Below, piece after piece: positions 1 to 7,148 of a DNA stretch of 21,881 bases. The stretch is taken from contig NZ_CAAFOM010000303.1 in NCBI RefSeq assembly GCF_900764565.1, positions 1 to 21,881 on the forward strand, in the 5' to 3' direction. The position numbers and the translations under genes were made by a program. Each line of letters begins with the position of its first letter. Position 1 is the stretch's first letter. This DNA is from an uncultured Catenibacterium sp. GTDB taxonomy: Bacteria > Bacillota_I > Bacilli_A > Erysipelotrichales > Coprobacillaceae. The notes under the pieces are model-generated. The model saw only the letters and a program-made list of their open reading frames with translations. It made no database searches and was not told where the DNA came from.

Positions 1-269
1 GCCATACATAAATACATACCAACTTCTGAACATTCACCATCGAAGTTTGCTTTTAACTGATCAAAGATAAATTTCTTATCTTCATCTGTGATATCAGGAT
101 TATTTTTTACAGTTTTAGCATAAACACCATATTCATGTTCAGCAGCTAATTTCATTTCACCTTTTACTTCTTCAAACTGATCAGCGCCTACATGACACAC
201 TGGGCATTCAGCTGGTGCTGCATCTCCTTCATAAACATATCCACACACTTTACATCTAAATTTTGCCAT
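1..269 (-). CDS. Reverse rubrerythrin (N-terminal part, runs off the left edge)
   Basis: This is the first 89 codons of a gene whose 3' end lies outside the window. Translation from the ATG at 267-269 gives an N-terminal rubredoxin domain with four iron-binding cysteines (C6, C9, C22, C25; the CKVCGY and CPVCH knuckles). A helical segment follows, with FDGECSEVGMYLCMA at the edge, which resembles the start of the diiron four-helix bundle of rubrerythrin. Having rubredoxin before the diiron domain is the order of reverse rubrerythrins, which act in the cytoplasm of anaerobes as NADH-dependent peroxidases together with a reductase. A clear ribosome site (AAAAAGGAGAAAAG) precedes the ATG. The gene has its own promoter and follows the fakA terminator, so it is probably a separate oxidative-stress unit. 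The diiron ligands lie mostly beyond the edge, so the catalytic domain cannot be checked. Confidence 0.88.
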   Translation of the reverse strand, partial: MAKFRCKVCGYVYEGDAAPAECPVCHVGADQFEEVKGEMKLAAEHEYGVYAKTVKNNPDITDEDKKFIFDQLKANFDGECSEVGMYLCM

Positions 270-287
270 ATTCTTTTCTCCTTTTTA

Positions 288-303
288 ATTCCTTATTAGG
301 AAT
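288..303. promoter_or_regulatory. Palindrome in the rubrerythrin leader, possible operator
   Basis: ATTCCT-TATT-AGGAAT is a perfect 6+6 inverted repeat with a 4-base centre. It lies between the predicted transcription start and the ribosome site of the rubrerythrin gene, where a repressor would block transcription. It does not match the PerR box (TTATAATNATTATAA). Assigning it as an operator is inference from position and symmetry only. Confidence 0.35.
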
Positions 304-315
304 GATTACTATTTA

Positions 316-343
316 AGTATAACATATAATTCTCTAATGTCAA
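316..343 (-). promoter_or_regulatory. Sigma-A promoter of the reverse rubrerythrin gene
   Basis: On the minus strand a perfect -35 TTGACA (338-343) and a -10 TATACT (316-321) are separated by 16 bases. A TG one base before the -10 makes it an extended -10. The predicted start is near 309, giving a leader of about 40 bases. Confidence 0.8.
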
Positions 344-365
344 TGGATTTGCACCTTACTCAAAA

Positions 366-399
366 ACAAAAAAATCCCTACCACATAAGTGATAGGAAT
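366..399 (-). terminator. Rho-independent terminator of asp23-fakA
   Basis: On the minus strand an 11-pair stem (ATTCCTATCAC / GTGGTAGGGAT, two G-U pairs) with loop TTAT (stem 374-399) is followed by a run of seven T. It begins 10 bases after the fakA stop codon. Confidence 0.92.
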
Positions 400-408
400 T
401 TGAGTTAT

Positions 409-2028
409 TTATTCAACGCCAACGATGAATGAATAAACTGGCTGTTTACCAACATGAACTTCACATTCTACATCTTCATAGTTTTCTTCAATGAAGCTTG
501 CAGCTGCTTCCTGTTCTTCTTCTGTTACATCTTCACCACAAATAAGTGTAACGATTTCAGAATCTTCATCTACAAGATTGCTTAAAACATTCTTTAATGC
601 TTCTAGCTTATCTGGTACACAAGCCACAATCTTCTTTTCGCATAAAGCCATATAGTTATTCGCTTTAATTTCTAATCCATCAATTGAAGTATCCTTGATT
701 GCAAAAGTCACCTGACCAGTCTTTACATTGGCGATAGCTTCCTTCATTTCTTCAACATTTTCATCTAATGCTGCTTCTGGATTATACATGATTGCAGCAG
801 ATAATCCCTGAGGAATAGTCTTTGTAGGTAATACTACAACTTCTACTTCTCCTTCTAATACTGTAGCCGCCTGCTGAGCAGTCATAACGATATTAGAGTT
901 ATTTGGAAGAATGATGACATGTTTTGCATTGACACCCTTGATTGCTTTGACGATATCTTCAGTAGCTGGGTTCATTGTCTGACCACCAGATACAACATGA
1001 TCACAATTTAATTCAAGGAACATATCCTTAATACCATCACCTGCCGCAACAGAAATAAGAGCCATTTCCTTTGCAGGAGCCATTGGGATTTCTTCTTCTT
1101 TTTCTTCTTCAGATACTTCAGTATTCACTACAGTCACTTTAGTGAATTCACCAAAACGAAGACCTGTATTCAAGGCATTACCAGGTTTTAATGTATCTAC
1201 ATTACCAATAACTTTGTTATCCTTCTGAGCTACATCAACATTCTTACCAGGTAAGTTTTTTAATTCATTGATGAAACCATCTAAGTTAAATGCATTCATC
1301 TTTCTTTCATCAATCTTTAATGTGAACTGTACACGATAACCATAAGGCTTTTCTTCTTCCTGTACAATTTCTACATCACTTGCAGCACCTACATTGTCTA
1401 CCTTTTCAATTACTTCACCGGCAAGTGCAGCCATGAAACCAGTTAATACTAATAATAAACCAGCTCCTCCTGAGTCAACAACACCTACTTCTTTTAATAC
1501 TGGAAGAAGTTCAGGTGTATTATCTAAAGACTTTTCAGCGCTCTTTACAAAGTAAGAGAACCAGTCTTCAATTTCCATATCTGGCTGTACATACTTAGCA
1601 GCAGCATCAGCAGATTCTCTGATTACTGTTAAGATAGTACCTTCTACTGGACGCATAACAGCCTTATAAGCCACTTTAGCCCCAGAAGAGAATGCATCAG
1701 ATAATTCTGTTACATTAGCAGTTTCTTTTCCCTTAAGTGATTTAGCTACGCCTCTAAAGATCTGTGAAAGGATAACTCCAGAGTTACCTCTGGCACCCAT
1801 TAATAAGCCCTTAGAAAGAGTTTTAGCGATATCACCAATAGATGTATCATCAGCAAGCTTTTCAACCTGTTCAGCCCCAGAATTGAATGTAAGAGACATA
1901 TTAGTACCTGTATCTCCATCTGGTACTGGGAAGACGTTTAAAGCATCTACCTCAGGATGATTATTATGTAATACGATAGCCCCGCTTAAGACCATCTCTT
2001 TAAACATTTTACCGTTAATTTCCTTCAT
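409..2028 (-). CDS. fakA: Fatty acid kinase subunit FakA (YloV, DhaL-domain protein)
   Basis: The protein has 539 residues, close to the usual FakA length of about 550. The N-terminal DhaL-type ATP-binding domain (about 1-200) carries the Mg-ATP motif VPDGDTGTNM, with D37, D39 and N43 as likely metal or nucleotide contacts, and a GARGNSGVILSQ glycine-rich stretch near 78-89. A central domain (about 225-310) and a C-terminal domain (about 320-539) complete the family layout. FakA phosphorylates fatty acids held by a FakB (DegV-family) partner, feeding exogenous fatty acids into phospholipid synthesis through PlsX/PlsY; no FakB gene is in this window. The ribosome site GGAGG overlaps the asp23 stop codon, so the two genes are probably translationally coupled. 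The pairing with asp23 opposite rpmB is the conserved Firmicutes arrangement (yloU-yloV in Bacillus). Confidence 0.95.
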   Translation of the reverse strand: MKEINGKMFKEMVLSGAIVLHNNHPEVDALNVFPVPDGDTGTNMSLTFNSGAEQVEKLADDTSIGDIAKTLSKGLLMGARGNSGVILSQIFRGVAKSLKGKETANVTELSDAFSSGAKVAYKAVMRPVEGTILTVIRESADAAAKYVQPDMEIEDWFSYFVKSAEKSLDNTPELLPVLKEVGVVDSGGAGLLLVLTGFMAALAGEVIEKVDNVGAASDVEIVQEEEKPYGYRVQFTLKIDERKMNAFNLDGFINELKNLPGKNVDVAQKDNKVIGNVDTLKPGNALNTGLRFGEFTKVTVVNTEVSEEEKEEEIPMAPAKEMALISVAAGDGIKDMFLELNCDHVVSGGQTMNPATEDIVKAIKGVNAKHVIILPNNSNIVMTAQQAATVLEGEVEVVVLPTKTIPQGLSAAIMYNPEAALDENVEEMKEAIANVKTGQVTFAIKDTSIDGLEIKANNYMALCEKKIVACVPDKLEALKNVLSNLVDEDSEIVTLICGEDVTEEEQEAAASFIEENYEDVECEVHVGKQPVYSFIVGVE

Positions 2029-2039
2029 GCTTTATCCTC

Positions 2040-2393
2040 CTAGTCCATTACACGGATGCTCTGAACATAAACATTCACAGCTTCAATATCAATATCTAGA
2101 GTCTTTTCTAATACATATTTAACTTTCTTCTGTACTTCATATACGATTTCAGAAATCTTAACACCGTAACCTACAATAATATAAAGATTAATAATAGAAC
2201 CAGTCTGACCTTCTTCAACAACAATTCCTTTAGAATAATTATCTTTACCTAGAAGATCATAAAACCCATCCATCATCTTCTGGCTAGCCATACCTACAAC
2301 ACCATAACATTCTGTTGCAGCTCCGCCACAAATAGTAGCAATAACGTCAGTTGAAATATCTATATTTCCAAGATCAGTTGTTTTTTTAATCAT
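2040..2393 (-). CDS. Asp23/Gls24 family envelope-stress protein (YloU-like)
   Basis: This 117-residue protein has the Asp23 (DUF322) fold signature. It opens with a strand and helix (NIDISTDVIATICGGAA), has a central GSIINLYIIVGYGVKISEI core, and ends with a strand carrying VNVYVQSIRVMD. Family members are abundant cytoplasmic or membrane-associated proteins linked to cell-envelope stress, but the biochemical role of the YloU branch is not established. The start at 2393 has a good ribosome site (TGGAGGAATCA). The stop codon overlaps the ribosome site of fakA 11 bases before its ATG, and the persistent pairing suggests a shared role in lipid or envelope metabolism. The gene lies directly downstream of its own promoter, divergent from rpmB. 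Confidence 0.92.
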   Translation of the reverse strand: MIKKTTDLGNIDISTDVIATICGGAATECYGVVGMASQKMMDGFYDLLGKDNYSKGIVVEEGQTGSIINLYIIVGYGVKISEIVYEVQKKVKYVLEKTLDIDIEAVNVYVQSIRVMD

Positions 2394-2431
2394 ATTGATT
2401 CCTCCATTTTTATTCTTTTTTCATAATAGTA

Positions 2432-2460
2432 ATTATATATCATATACACAAACATTACAA
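2432..2460 (-). promoter_or_regulatory. Promoter of asp23-fakA
   Basis: On the minus strand a -35 TTGTAA (2455-2460) and a perfect -10 TATAAT (2432-2437) are separated by 17 bases. The predicted start is about 30 bases before the asp23 ATG. It faces away from the rpmB promoter in the same intergenic region. Confidence 0.75.
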
Positions 2461-2559
2461 ACAATTAGGATTATAGCAAACAATAAAGATTTTTCAATCC
2501 TTATTTTGTCCATATATTCAACTTTTTTTACATTTTGTACAGTTTCGTAAAAAAAATGA

Positions 2560-2588
2560 TTGATTTTTGATGAGGTAGATGGTAAGAT
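2560..2588 (+). promoter_or_regulatory. Promoter of rpmB
   Basis: A -35 TTGATT (2560-2565) and a -10 TAAGAT (2583-2588) are 17 bases apart. A TGG immediately before the -10 gives an extended -10. Predicted start is near 2595, leaving a leader of about 33 bases. Confidence 0.7.
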
Positions 2589-2627
2589 ACACGAGTATGT
2601 GAAACAAGTAAAAGGATGGTGAATTCA

Positions 2628-2813
2628 ATGTCTAGAAAATGTCAGCTTAGCGGTAAAGGACCTATGTCTGGTAACAACCGTTCTCATGCATTAAACGCTA
2701 CAAGAAGAAAGTGGAATGTTAACTTACAGAAAGCTACTGTCATCATCGATGGTAAGCCTACAAAGGTAAGAGTTTCTGCAAGACAGTTAAGAACTTTAAG
2801 AAAGAGCGCTTAA
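2628..2813 (+). CDS. rpmB: 50S ribosomal protein L28
   Basis: The 61-residue basic protein begins MSRKCQLSGKGPMSGNNRSH and ends with VRVSARQLRTLRKSA, a complete L28 of normal length. It is part of the large ribosomal subunit. An in-frame ATG exists four codons upstream (2616), but the start at 2628 gives the canonical N-terminus and lies a proper distance after AAAGGA at 2611-2616, so 2628 was chosen. Only one conserved N-terminal Cys (C4) is visible and no zinc-ribbon CxxC pair, so this is probably a zinc-independent form. It is monocistronic: its own promoter upstream and a hairpin terminator 13 bases after the stop codon. It is the only plus-strand gene in the window. Confidence 0.97.
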   Translation: MSRKCQLSGKGPMSGNNRSHALNATRRKWNVNLQKATVIIDGKPTKVRVSARQLRTLRKSA

Positions 2814-2826
2814 TCGATATAATAAT

Positions 2827-2853
2827 AGAGGCTGGTAACAGCCTCTTTTATTT
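2827..2853 (+). terminator. Terminator of rpmB, possibly bidirectional
   Basis: A perfect 8-pair stem AGAGGCTG / CAGCCTCT with a GTAA loop is followed by TTTTATTTT. The convergent HAD gene ends inside the T-run (its TAA is 2848-2850), so the same hairpin may stop transcripts from both sides. In the minus direction the tail (ATTATTAT) is weaker. Confidence 0.88.
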
Positions 2854-3525
2854 TACTATGTCTAACACTTCTATGAGTTTGTCTATTTCATATGTGACAG
2901 CTTGAGAAGTGTTTTTTTGATGTTCTATATTAAAGTAGCATGTATCTATACCTGCGTTTTCTCCACCTTTGATATCACTTGTGAGTGAGTCTCCAATAAT
3001 AATTGTGGTATCAGGATCATAGTGGGTTTTATCTTTAATATAATTAAAGTATGTAATATCTGGCTTTTCATATCCTACATCTTCTGAGATGAATATATCA
3101 TCAAATAAATCATAAAGCCCAGTACCCTTTAATTTGCCTAACTGAGCGACTTTTGAGCCATTTGAAGCTGCATACTGCTTACAGTGTTGTTTAAGTGCTA
3201 AAATGACTTCTAAGGCGTTTTCATTTAAACAATAATAAGTTCCTAGTGCTTCTTGATAATCTTTATTAAACTGAACACCCTCAATAGAAACATGAAGTAA
3301 TCTAAAAAAGTCTACAAAACGTTTGACCATGAGTTCATTTCTTCTTGAATGATCCTTTTCAATCATCTTCCAGCATTCTTTATTAATCTTTTTGTATTCT
3401 TCAAATTGTGCTTCTGTCATAGATACACCATACTTCTCTAGACATTTTTCCATGCTGATTCTTTCAGACATTTCAAAATTAAGAAGTGTGCCATCTATAT
3501 CCCATAATATAGTCTTATATCTCAT
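2848..3525 (-). CDS. HAD-superfamily phosphatase, YjjG/YfnB-like
   Basis: This 225-residue cytoplasmic protein carries all four HAD motifs. Motif I is WDIDGTLLNF, with nucleophile D9 and acid/base D11. Motif II is AASNGS near residue 117. A motif III lysine lies in VGYEKPDITYF. Motif IV is IIIGDSLTSDIKGGENAG near 176. The helical cap inserted after motif I, the overall length and the WDIDGTLLNFE start fit the YjjG/YfnB group (5'-nucleotidase activity on pyrimidine nucleotides, in some members protection against non-canonical nucleotides). The substrate cannot be read from the sequence, and other HAD-IA enzymes such as phosphoglycolate phosphatase are possible. The ribosome site GGAGGT is strong. 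It follows the dnaJ terminator and converges on rpmB, so it seems independent of the heat-shock operon. Confidence 0.85.
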   Translation of the reverse strand: MRYKTILWDIDGTLLNFEMSERISMEKCLEKYGVSMTEAQFEEYKKINKECWKMIEKDHSRRNELMVKRFVDFFRLLHVSIEGVQFNKDYQEALGTYYCLNENALEVILALKQHCKQYAASNGSKVAQLGKLKGTGLYDLFDDIFISEDVGYEKPDITYFNYIKDKTHYDPDTTIIIGDSLTSDIKGGENAGIDTCYFNIEHQKNTSQAVTYEIDKLIEVLDIVK

Positions 3526-3542
3526 AATTACCTCCTTATTTT

Positions 3543-3570
3543 ATTATACAAAAAAGATAGGAATACTCAA
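3543..3570 (-). promoter_or_regulatory. Candidate HAD-gene promoter embedded in the dnaJ terminator
   Basis: On the minus strand TTGAGT (3565-3570) lies in the loop of the dnaJ terminator, and a perfect TATAAT (3543-3548) follows its U-tract, with 16 bases between. The predicted start is only about a dozen bases before the HAD ATG, so the transcript would begin at or near the GGAGGT ribosome site. The -35 is weak (4 of 6), hence moderate confidence. Confidence 0.5.
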
Positions 3571-3580
3571 TATCCCTATC
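3549..3580 (-). terminator. Terminator of the hrcA-grpE-dnaK-dnaJ operon
   Basis: A 9-pair stem GATAGGGAT / ATTCCTATC (one G-U pair, loop ATTGAGT) is followed by TTTTTTGTA. The 5' arm overlaps the end of dnaJ, including its TAG stop. Confidence 0.9.
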
Positions 3581-4700
3581 TCTTGAATGAATTCTTGAAT
3601 TGATCAAAAATAGATTCTTTTTCATCTAATTCCTTAAGTTTCATGTAAAGGTCTTTTTCTTTCTTGCTTAACTTCTTAGGAATAGAAACATTGACCTGAA
3701 CATACTGATCACCATAAGTATCACCACGCATATTCTTAACACCTTTACCCCTAAGTCTCATGACTGTACCAGTCTGAGTTCCTGCAGGAATCTTCATAGT
3801 GACATCACCATAAACAGTAGGTACTTCTACTTCACAGCCAAGAGTTGCATCAACTGCAGACACTGGAACTGATATAGAAATATCATTACCATTTCTCACA
3901 AAATATTTATGTGGACGTACATAGACTTCTACATATAAGTCACCATTAGGACCGCCATTGATACCACGCTGTCCTTTACCAGCAACACGTAACTGCTGAT
4001 GAGAATTAATACCAGCTGGGATAGTTAATTCTACAGTGACATTCTTATTAATATATCCTGAACCATGACAATGTGGACACTTATCCTTGACTACCTTACC
4101 TGTACCATGACAGTCTGGGCAGACTGATTCATTAATAATAGTACCAAATGGTGAACGCTGCTGTACTCTAATACGACCTGTACCACCACATCTAGAACAT
4201 GTATGCACATCATTAGGATTCTTAGCACCTGTACCATGACAATGAGAACACTGTTCATCATAGTTGATCTTAAGTTCAGTCTTTTTACCCTTGATAGCAT
4301 CCATGAAATCAATTTCTATCTGAACATAACGGTCTTCACCTTTTTGTGGTCCTGTAGGTCTTCTAGAACGTGACTGTCCTCCGCCAAAGAATGAACCGAA
4401 GATATCACCAAAGTCCATATCTTCAAATCCACCAAATCCCTGGCCACCAAATCCTCCAGCACCTGCACCACCCTGTTCAAATGCTGCATGTCCATAACGG
4501 TCATAAGCCGCCTTCTTATTCTCATCAGAAAGAATTTCATAGGCTTCATTGACTTCCTTGAACTTTTCTGCTGCATCTGGCGCTTTATTCACATCAGGGT
4601 GATATTTCTTTGCCATCTTACGATAGGCACGTTTTATTTCATCTTTTGAAGCATCCTTGGATACACCAAGGACTTCATAGTAATCTCTCTTATCTGCCAT
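3576..4700 (-). CDS. dnaJ: Chaperone DnaJ (Hsp40, class I)
   Basis: The 374-residue protein has the complete class I layout. The J-domain (about 1-70) has the HPD motif at 34-36, which stimulates the DnaK ATPase. A Gly/Phe-rich linker (about 75-110) follows. The zinc-binding region (about 150-215) has four CxxCxGxG repeats: CSHCHGTG, CSRCGGTG, CPDCHGTG and CPHCHGSG. The C-terminal substrate-binding domains run to the end. It acts in the cytoplasm with DnaK and GrpE in protein folding. The ribosome site GAGGTG precedes the ATG. It is the last gene of the heat-shock operon, 51 bases after dnaK, with a stable hairpin in that gap that may set its level relative to dnaK, and it ends in a strong terminator. 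Confidence 0.98.
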   Translation of the reverse strand: MADKRDYYEVLGVSKDASKDEIKRAYRKMAKKYHPDVNKAPDAAEKFKEVNEAYEILSDENKKAAYDRYGHAAFEQGGAGAGGFGGQGFGGFEDMDFGDIFGSFFGGGQSRSRRPTGPQKGEDRYVQIEIDFMDAIKGKKTELKINYDEQCSHCHGTGAKNPNDVHTCSRCGGTGRIRVQQRSPFGTIINESVCPDCHGTGKVVKDKCPHCHGSGYINKNVTVELTIPAGINSHQQLRVAGKGQRGINGGPNGDLYVEVYVRPHKYFVRNGNDISISVPVSAVDATLGCEVEVPTVYGDVTMKIPAGTQTGTVMRLRGKGVKNMRGDTYGDQYVQVNVSIPKKLSKKEKDLYMKLKELDEKESIFDQFKNSFKR

Positions 4701-4721
4701 AAATCACACCTCATTTAATAT

Positions 4722-4746
4722 AAGCCAAGGGGATTTCCCTTGGCTT
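4722..4746 (-). other. Hairpin between dnaK and dnaJ (processing or partial-termination site)
   Basis: A perfect 10-pair stem AAGCCAAGGG / CCCTTGGCTT with a 5-base loop sits just after the dnaK stop codon. No U-tract follows (ATATTAAATGAGG instead, leading into the dnaJ ribosome site), so full termination is unlikely. An mRNA-stabilising 3' end for dnaK or partial attenuation of dnaJ is the inferred role. Confidence 0.6.
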
Positions 4747-4751
4747 TCTTG

Positions 4752-6566
4752 TTAGTTCTTTTCAGTAAAGTCTGCATCAACGAAATCATCGTTATTGTTG
4801 TTAGATGAAGTGTCTGCACCTGCTGTGTTACCAGCATTCTGCTGCTGATACTGAGCAGCAGCCATCTGCTGAGCAATCTGTTCAAGTTCGCTCATCTTAG
4901 ATTCAAGAGTAGCCATATCATTATTATCTAATGCAGTCTTAAGTTCATCTCTTAAAGCTGTAGCCTGGTTCTTCTGATCTTCTGGAAGGTTAGCACCCTG
5001 TTCAGCTAAAGCCTTATCAATCTGGTTGATCATAGCTTCTGCTTTGTTCTTAGTTTCGATATCTTTACGTTTCTTTTCATCATCAGCCTTGTTGCTTTCA
5101 GCTTCCTTAACCATTCTATCGATTTCTTCTTCACTTAAACCTGTAGAGTTCTGAATAGTGATAGACTGTTCTTTGTTTGTCTTCATATCTTTTGCTTTAA
5201 CGTTTACGATACCGTTAACGTCGATATCAAATGATACTTCGATCTGAGGAACGCCTCTTGGAGCTGGTTCAATACCATCAAGTTTGAATAAGCCTAACTG
5301 CTTATTGTCCTTTGCCATAGCACGTTCACCCTGTAATACGTTGATATCTACAGCTGGCTGGTTATCAGCAGCAGTTGAGAAGATCTGTGATTTAGTAGTT
5401 GGGATAGTTGTGTTACGTGGGATTAATACTGTCATAACACCACCCATTGTTTCGATACCAAGTGATAATGGTGTAACGTCAAGTAATACGATATCTTTAA
5501 CATCACCAGTGATAACACCACCCTGGATTGCTGCACCCATAGATACAACTTCATCAGGGTTAACTGACTTGTTAGGTTCTTTTCCTAATAATCTCTTAAC
5601 TGATTCCTGTACTGCGATAATACGAGTAGAACCACCAACTAATAAGATCTGATCGATTTCTGCTGGAGTTACATCAGCATCGCTTAATGCCTGTCTTACT
5701 GGAACTTCAGTTTCAGCAACTAAATCAGAAGTTAATTCATCAAATTTAGCTCTTGTAAGAGTCATATCTAAATGAAGTGGTCCATTTGCACCAGCTGTGA
5801 TATATGGTAATGAGATCTGAGTCTGCATCATACCAGATAAGTCTTTCTTAGCCTTTTCTGCAGCATCTTTAACTCTCTGCATAGCCATCTTATCAGCGCT
5901 TAAATCAACACCGTTTTCTTTCTTGAATTCAGAAACCATGTAATCCATGACTTTCTTATCGAAGTCATCACCACCTAAGTGGTTGTTACCTGCAGTGGCT
6001 AATACATCGAAAGTACCATCAGCTAAGTCAAGGATAGATACATCGAATGTTCCTCCACCTAAGTCATATACTAATACTTTCTGTTCCTGATCTGCTTTAT
6101 CTACACCATAAGCAAGTGCAGCTGCAGTAGGTTCGTTGATAATACGTTCAACTTCAAGACCAGCAATCTTACCAGCATCCTTAGTAGCCTGACGCTGTGA
6201 GTCATTGAAGTAAGCTGGAACTGTGATAACTGCACGAGTGACAGGTTCACCTAAATAGCTTTCAGCAGTAGCCTTTAAGTTCTGAAGAATCATTGCTGAA
6301 ATTTCTTCTGGTGTATAATCACGACCATTGACATGTTCTTTATAGCTTGTACCCATATGTCTCTTAATTGATGAAACTGTATCAGGGTTTGTAACTGCCT
6401 GACGCTTTGCAGCTTCACCAACGATGATTTCACCGTTCTTGAATGCAACAACTGATGGAGTTGTTCTCATTCCTTCTGGATTTGCAATAACTTTTGCTTC
6501 ACCATTTTCCATCACACTGACACATGAATTTGTTGTACCTAAATCAATACCAATAACTTTACTCAT
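4752..6566 (-). CDS. dnaK: Chaperone DnaK (Hsp70)
   Basis: The 604-residue protein begins MSKVIGIDLGTTNSCVSVME, the phosphate-1 motif of Hsp70. It continues with VYDLGGGTFDVSIL (phosphate-2) and ILLVGGSTRI (adenosine motif), forming the ATPase domain to about residue 360. The linker VLLDVTPLSLGIE leads into the beta-sandwich substrate domain (about 370-480), then a helical lid, a Gln/Asn-rich tail and the acidic end DDFVDADFTEKN. The length matches Gram-positive DnaK, which lacks an insertion found in the proteobacterial form. It is the central ATP-dependent folding chaperone, working with DnaJ and GrpE. The ribosome site AGGAGGAG is strong, as expected for an abundant protein. In the tail almost every glutamine codon is CAG, although the genome is AT-rich. 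Confidence 0.99.
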   Translation of the reverse strand: MSKVIGIDLGTTNSCVSVMENGEAKVIANPEGMRTTPSVVAFKNGEIIVGEAAKRQAVTNPDTVSSIKRHMGTSYKEHVNGRDYTPEEISAMILQNLKATAESYLGEPVTRAVITVPAYFNDSQRQATKDAGKIAGLEVERIINEPTAAALAYGVDKADQEQKVLVYDLGGGTFDVSILDLADGTFDVLATAGNNHLGGDDFDKKVMDYMVSEFKKENGVDLSADKMAMQRVKDAAEKAKKDLSGMMQTQISLPYITAGANGPLHLDMTLTRAKFDELTSDLVAETEVPVRQALSDADVTPAEIDQILLVGGSTRIIAVQESVKRLLGKEPNKSVNPDEVVSMGAAIQGGVITGDVKDIVLLDVTPLSLGIETMGGVMTVLIPRNTTIPTTKSQIFSTAADNQPAVDINVLQGERAMAKDNKQLGLFKLDGIEPAPRGVPQIEVSFDIDVNGIVNVKAKDMKTNKEQSITIQNSTGLSEEEIDRMVKEAESNKADDEKKRKDIETKNKAEAMINQIDKALAEQGANLPEDQKNQATALRDELKTALDNNDMATLESKMSELEQIAQQMAAAQYQQQNAGNTAGADTSSNNNNDDFVDADFTEKN

Positions 6567-6583
6567 AATAAGTTCTCCTCCTA

Positions 6584-7135
6584 TTAATCCTTATTCACTT
6601 TCACTAAAGTTGCTCTAATAACTCTATCTTTTAACATATAACCTTTTTGTAATTCTTCAGTCACGATATTTGGACCAAAGTCAGGATTGTCATCCTGCAT
6701 AACTGCCTGGTGTATATTAGGATCGAATTCCTTACCCTGTGCTTCAATCACTGTTACACCATTCTTACCAAGAATATTCATTAACTGGTTTAAGATCATC
6801 TTATTACCTTTAAGAATATTCTTTGCTTCTTCGCTTTCAGGTTCTACAGTTAATGATCTTTCATAGTTATCAATAACTGGTAATAACTCTTCAATAAAAG
6901 ACTGCATTGCATACTTTAACTGATTTGCATGTTCTGTCTTAAGTCTTTTCTTTAAGTTTTCCATATCAGCGAATACTTTATAATAATCTGTCTTCCACTG
7001 GTTGATTTGAGATTCTAAATCTTTAATCTTTTCATCCTTAGGATCTACTGTTTCTTCAGTTGTTTCTTCTTTTACTTCTTCAACTGCTTCTTCAGTTTCT
7101 TCAACAGCTTCGTCTTTCTTTATTTCTTCTGCCAT
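6584..7135 (-). CDS. grpE: Nucleotide exchange factor GrpE
   Basis: This 183-residue protein (start at 7135) has the GrpE layout: a long acidic N-terminus rich in Glu and Thr, a coiled coil (about 40-90, DLESQINQWKTDYYKVFADM), then the C-terminal beta domain with FDPNIHQAVMQ and GYMLKDRVIRATLVKV. It releases ADP from DnaK. An in-frame ATG pair at 7159 overlaps the end of hrcA and would add eight residues (MMSRRGET). I chose 7135 because GAGGTGA lies five bases upstream and the N-terminus MAEEIKKDE is more typical. Only 13 bases separate hrcA from this start and 17 separate it from dnaK, so all are cotranscribed. Confidence 0.96.
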   Translation of the reverse strand: MAEEIKKDEAVEETEEAVEEVKEETTEETVDPKDEKIKDLESQINQWKTDYYKVFADMENLKKRLKTEHANQLKYAMQSFIEELLPVIDNYERSLTVEPESEEAKNILKGNKMILNQLMNILGKNGVTVIEAQGKEFDPNIHQAVMQDDNPDFGPNIVTEELQKGYMLKDRVIRATLVKVNKD

Positions 7136-7148
7136 GGTCTCACCTCTT

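Noticed and set aside
2616..2627. Four extra codons at the start of rpmB
   Set aside because: The start at 2616 would overlap its own AAAGGA site; 2628 gives the standard L28 N-terminus.
4091..4576. Open frames of 60-86 codons overlapping dnaJ in other frames
   Set aside because: They are alternative-frame or antisense shadows of dnaJ with no ribosome sites and no recognisable domain.
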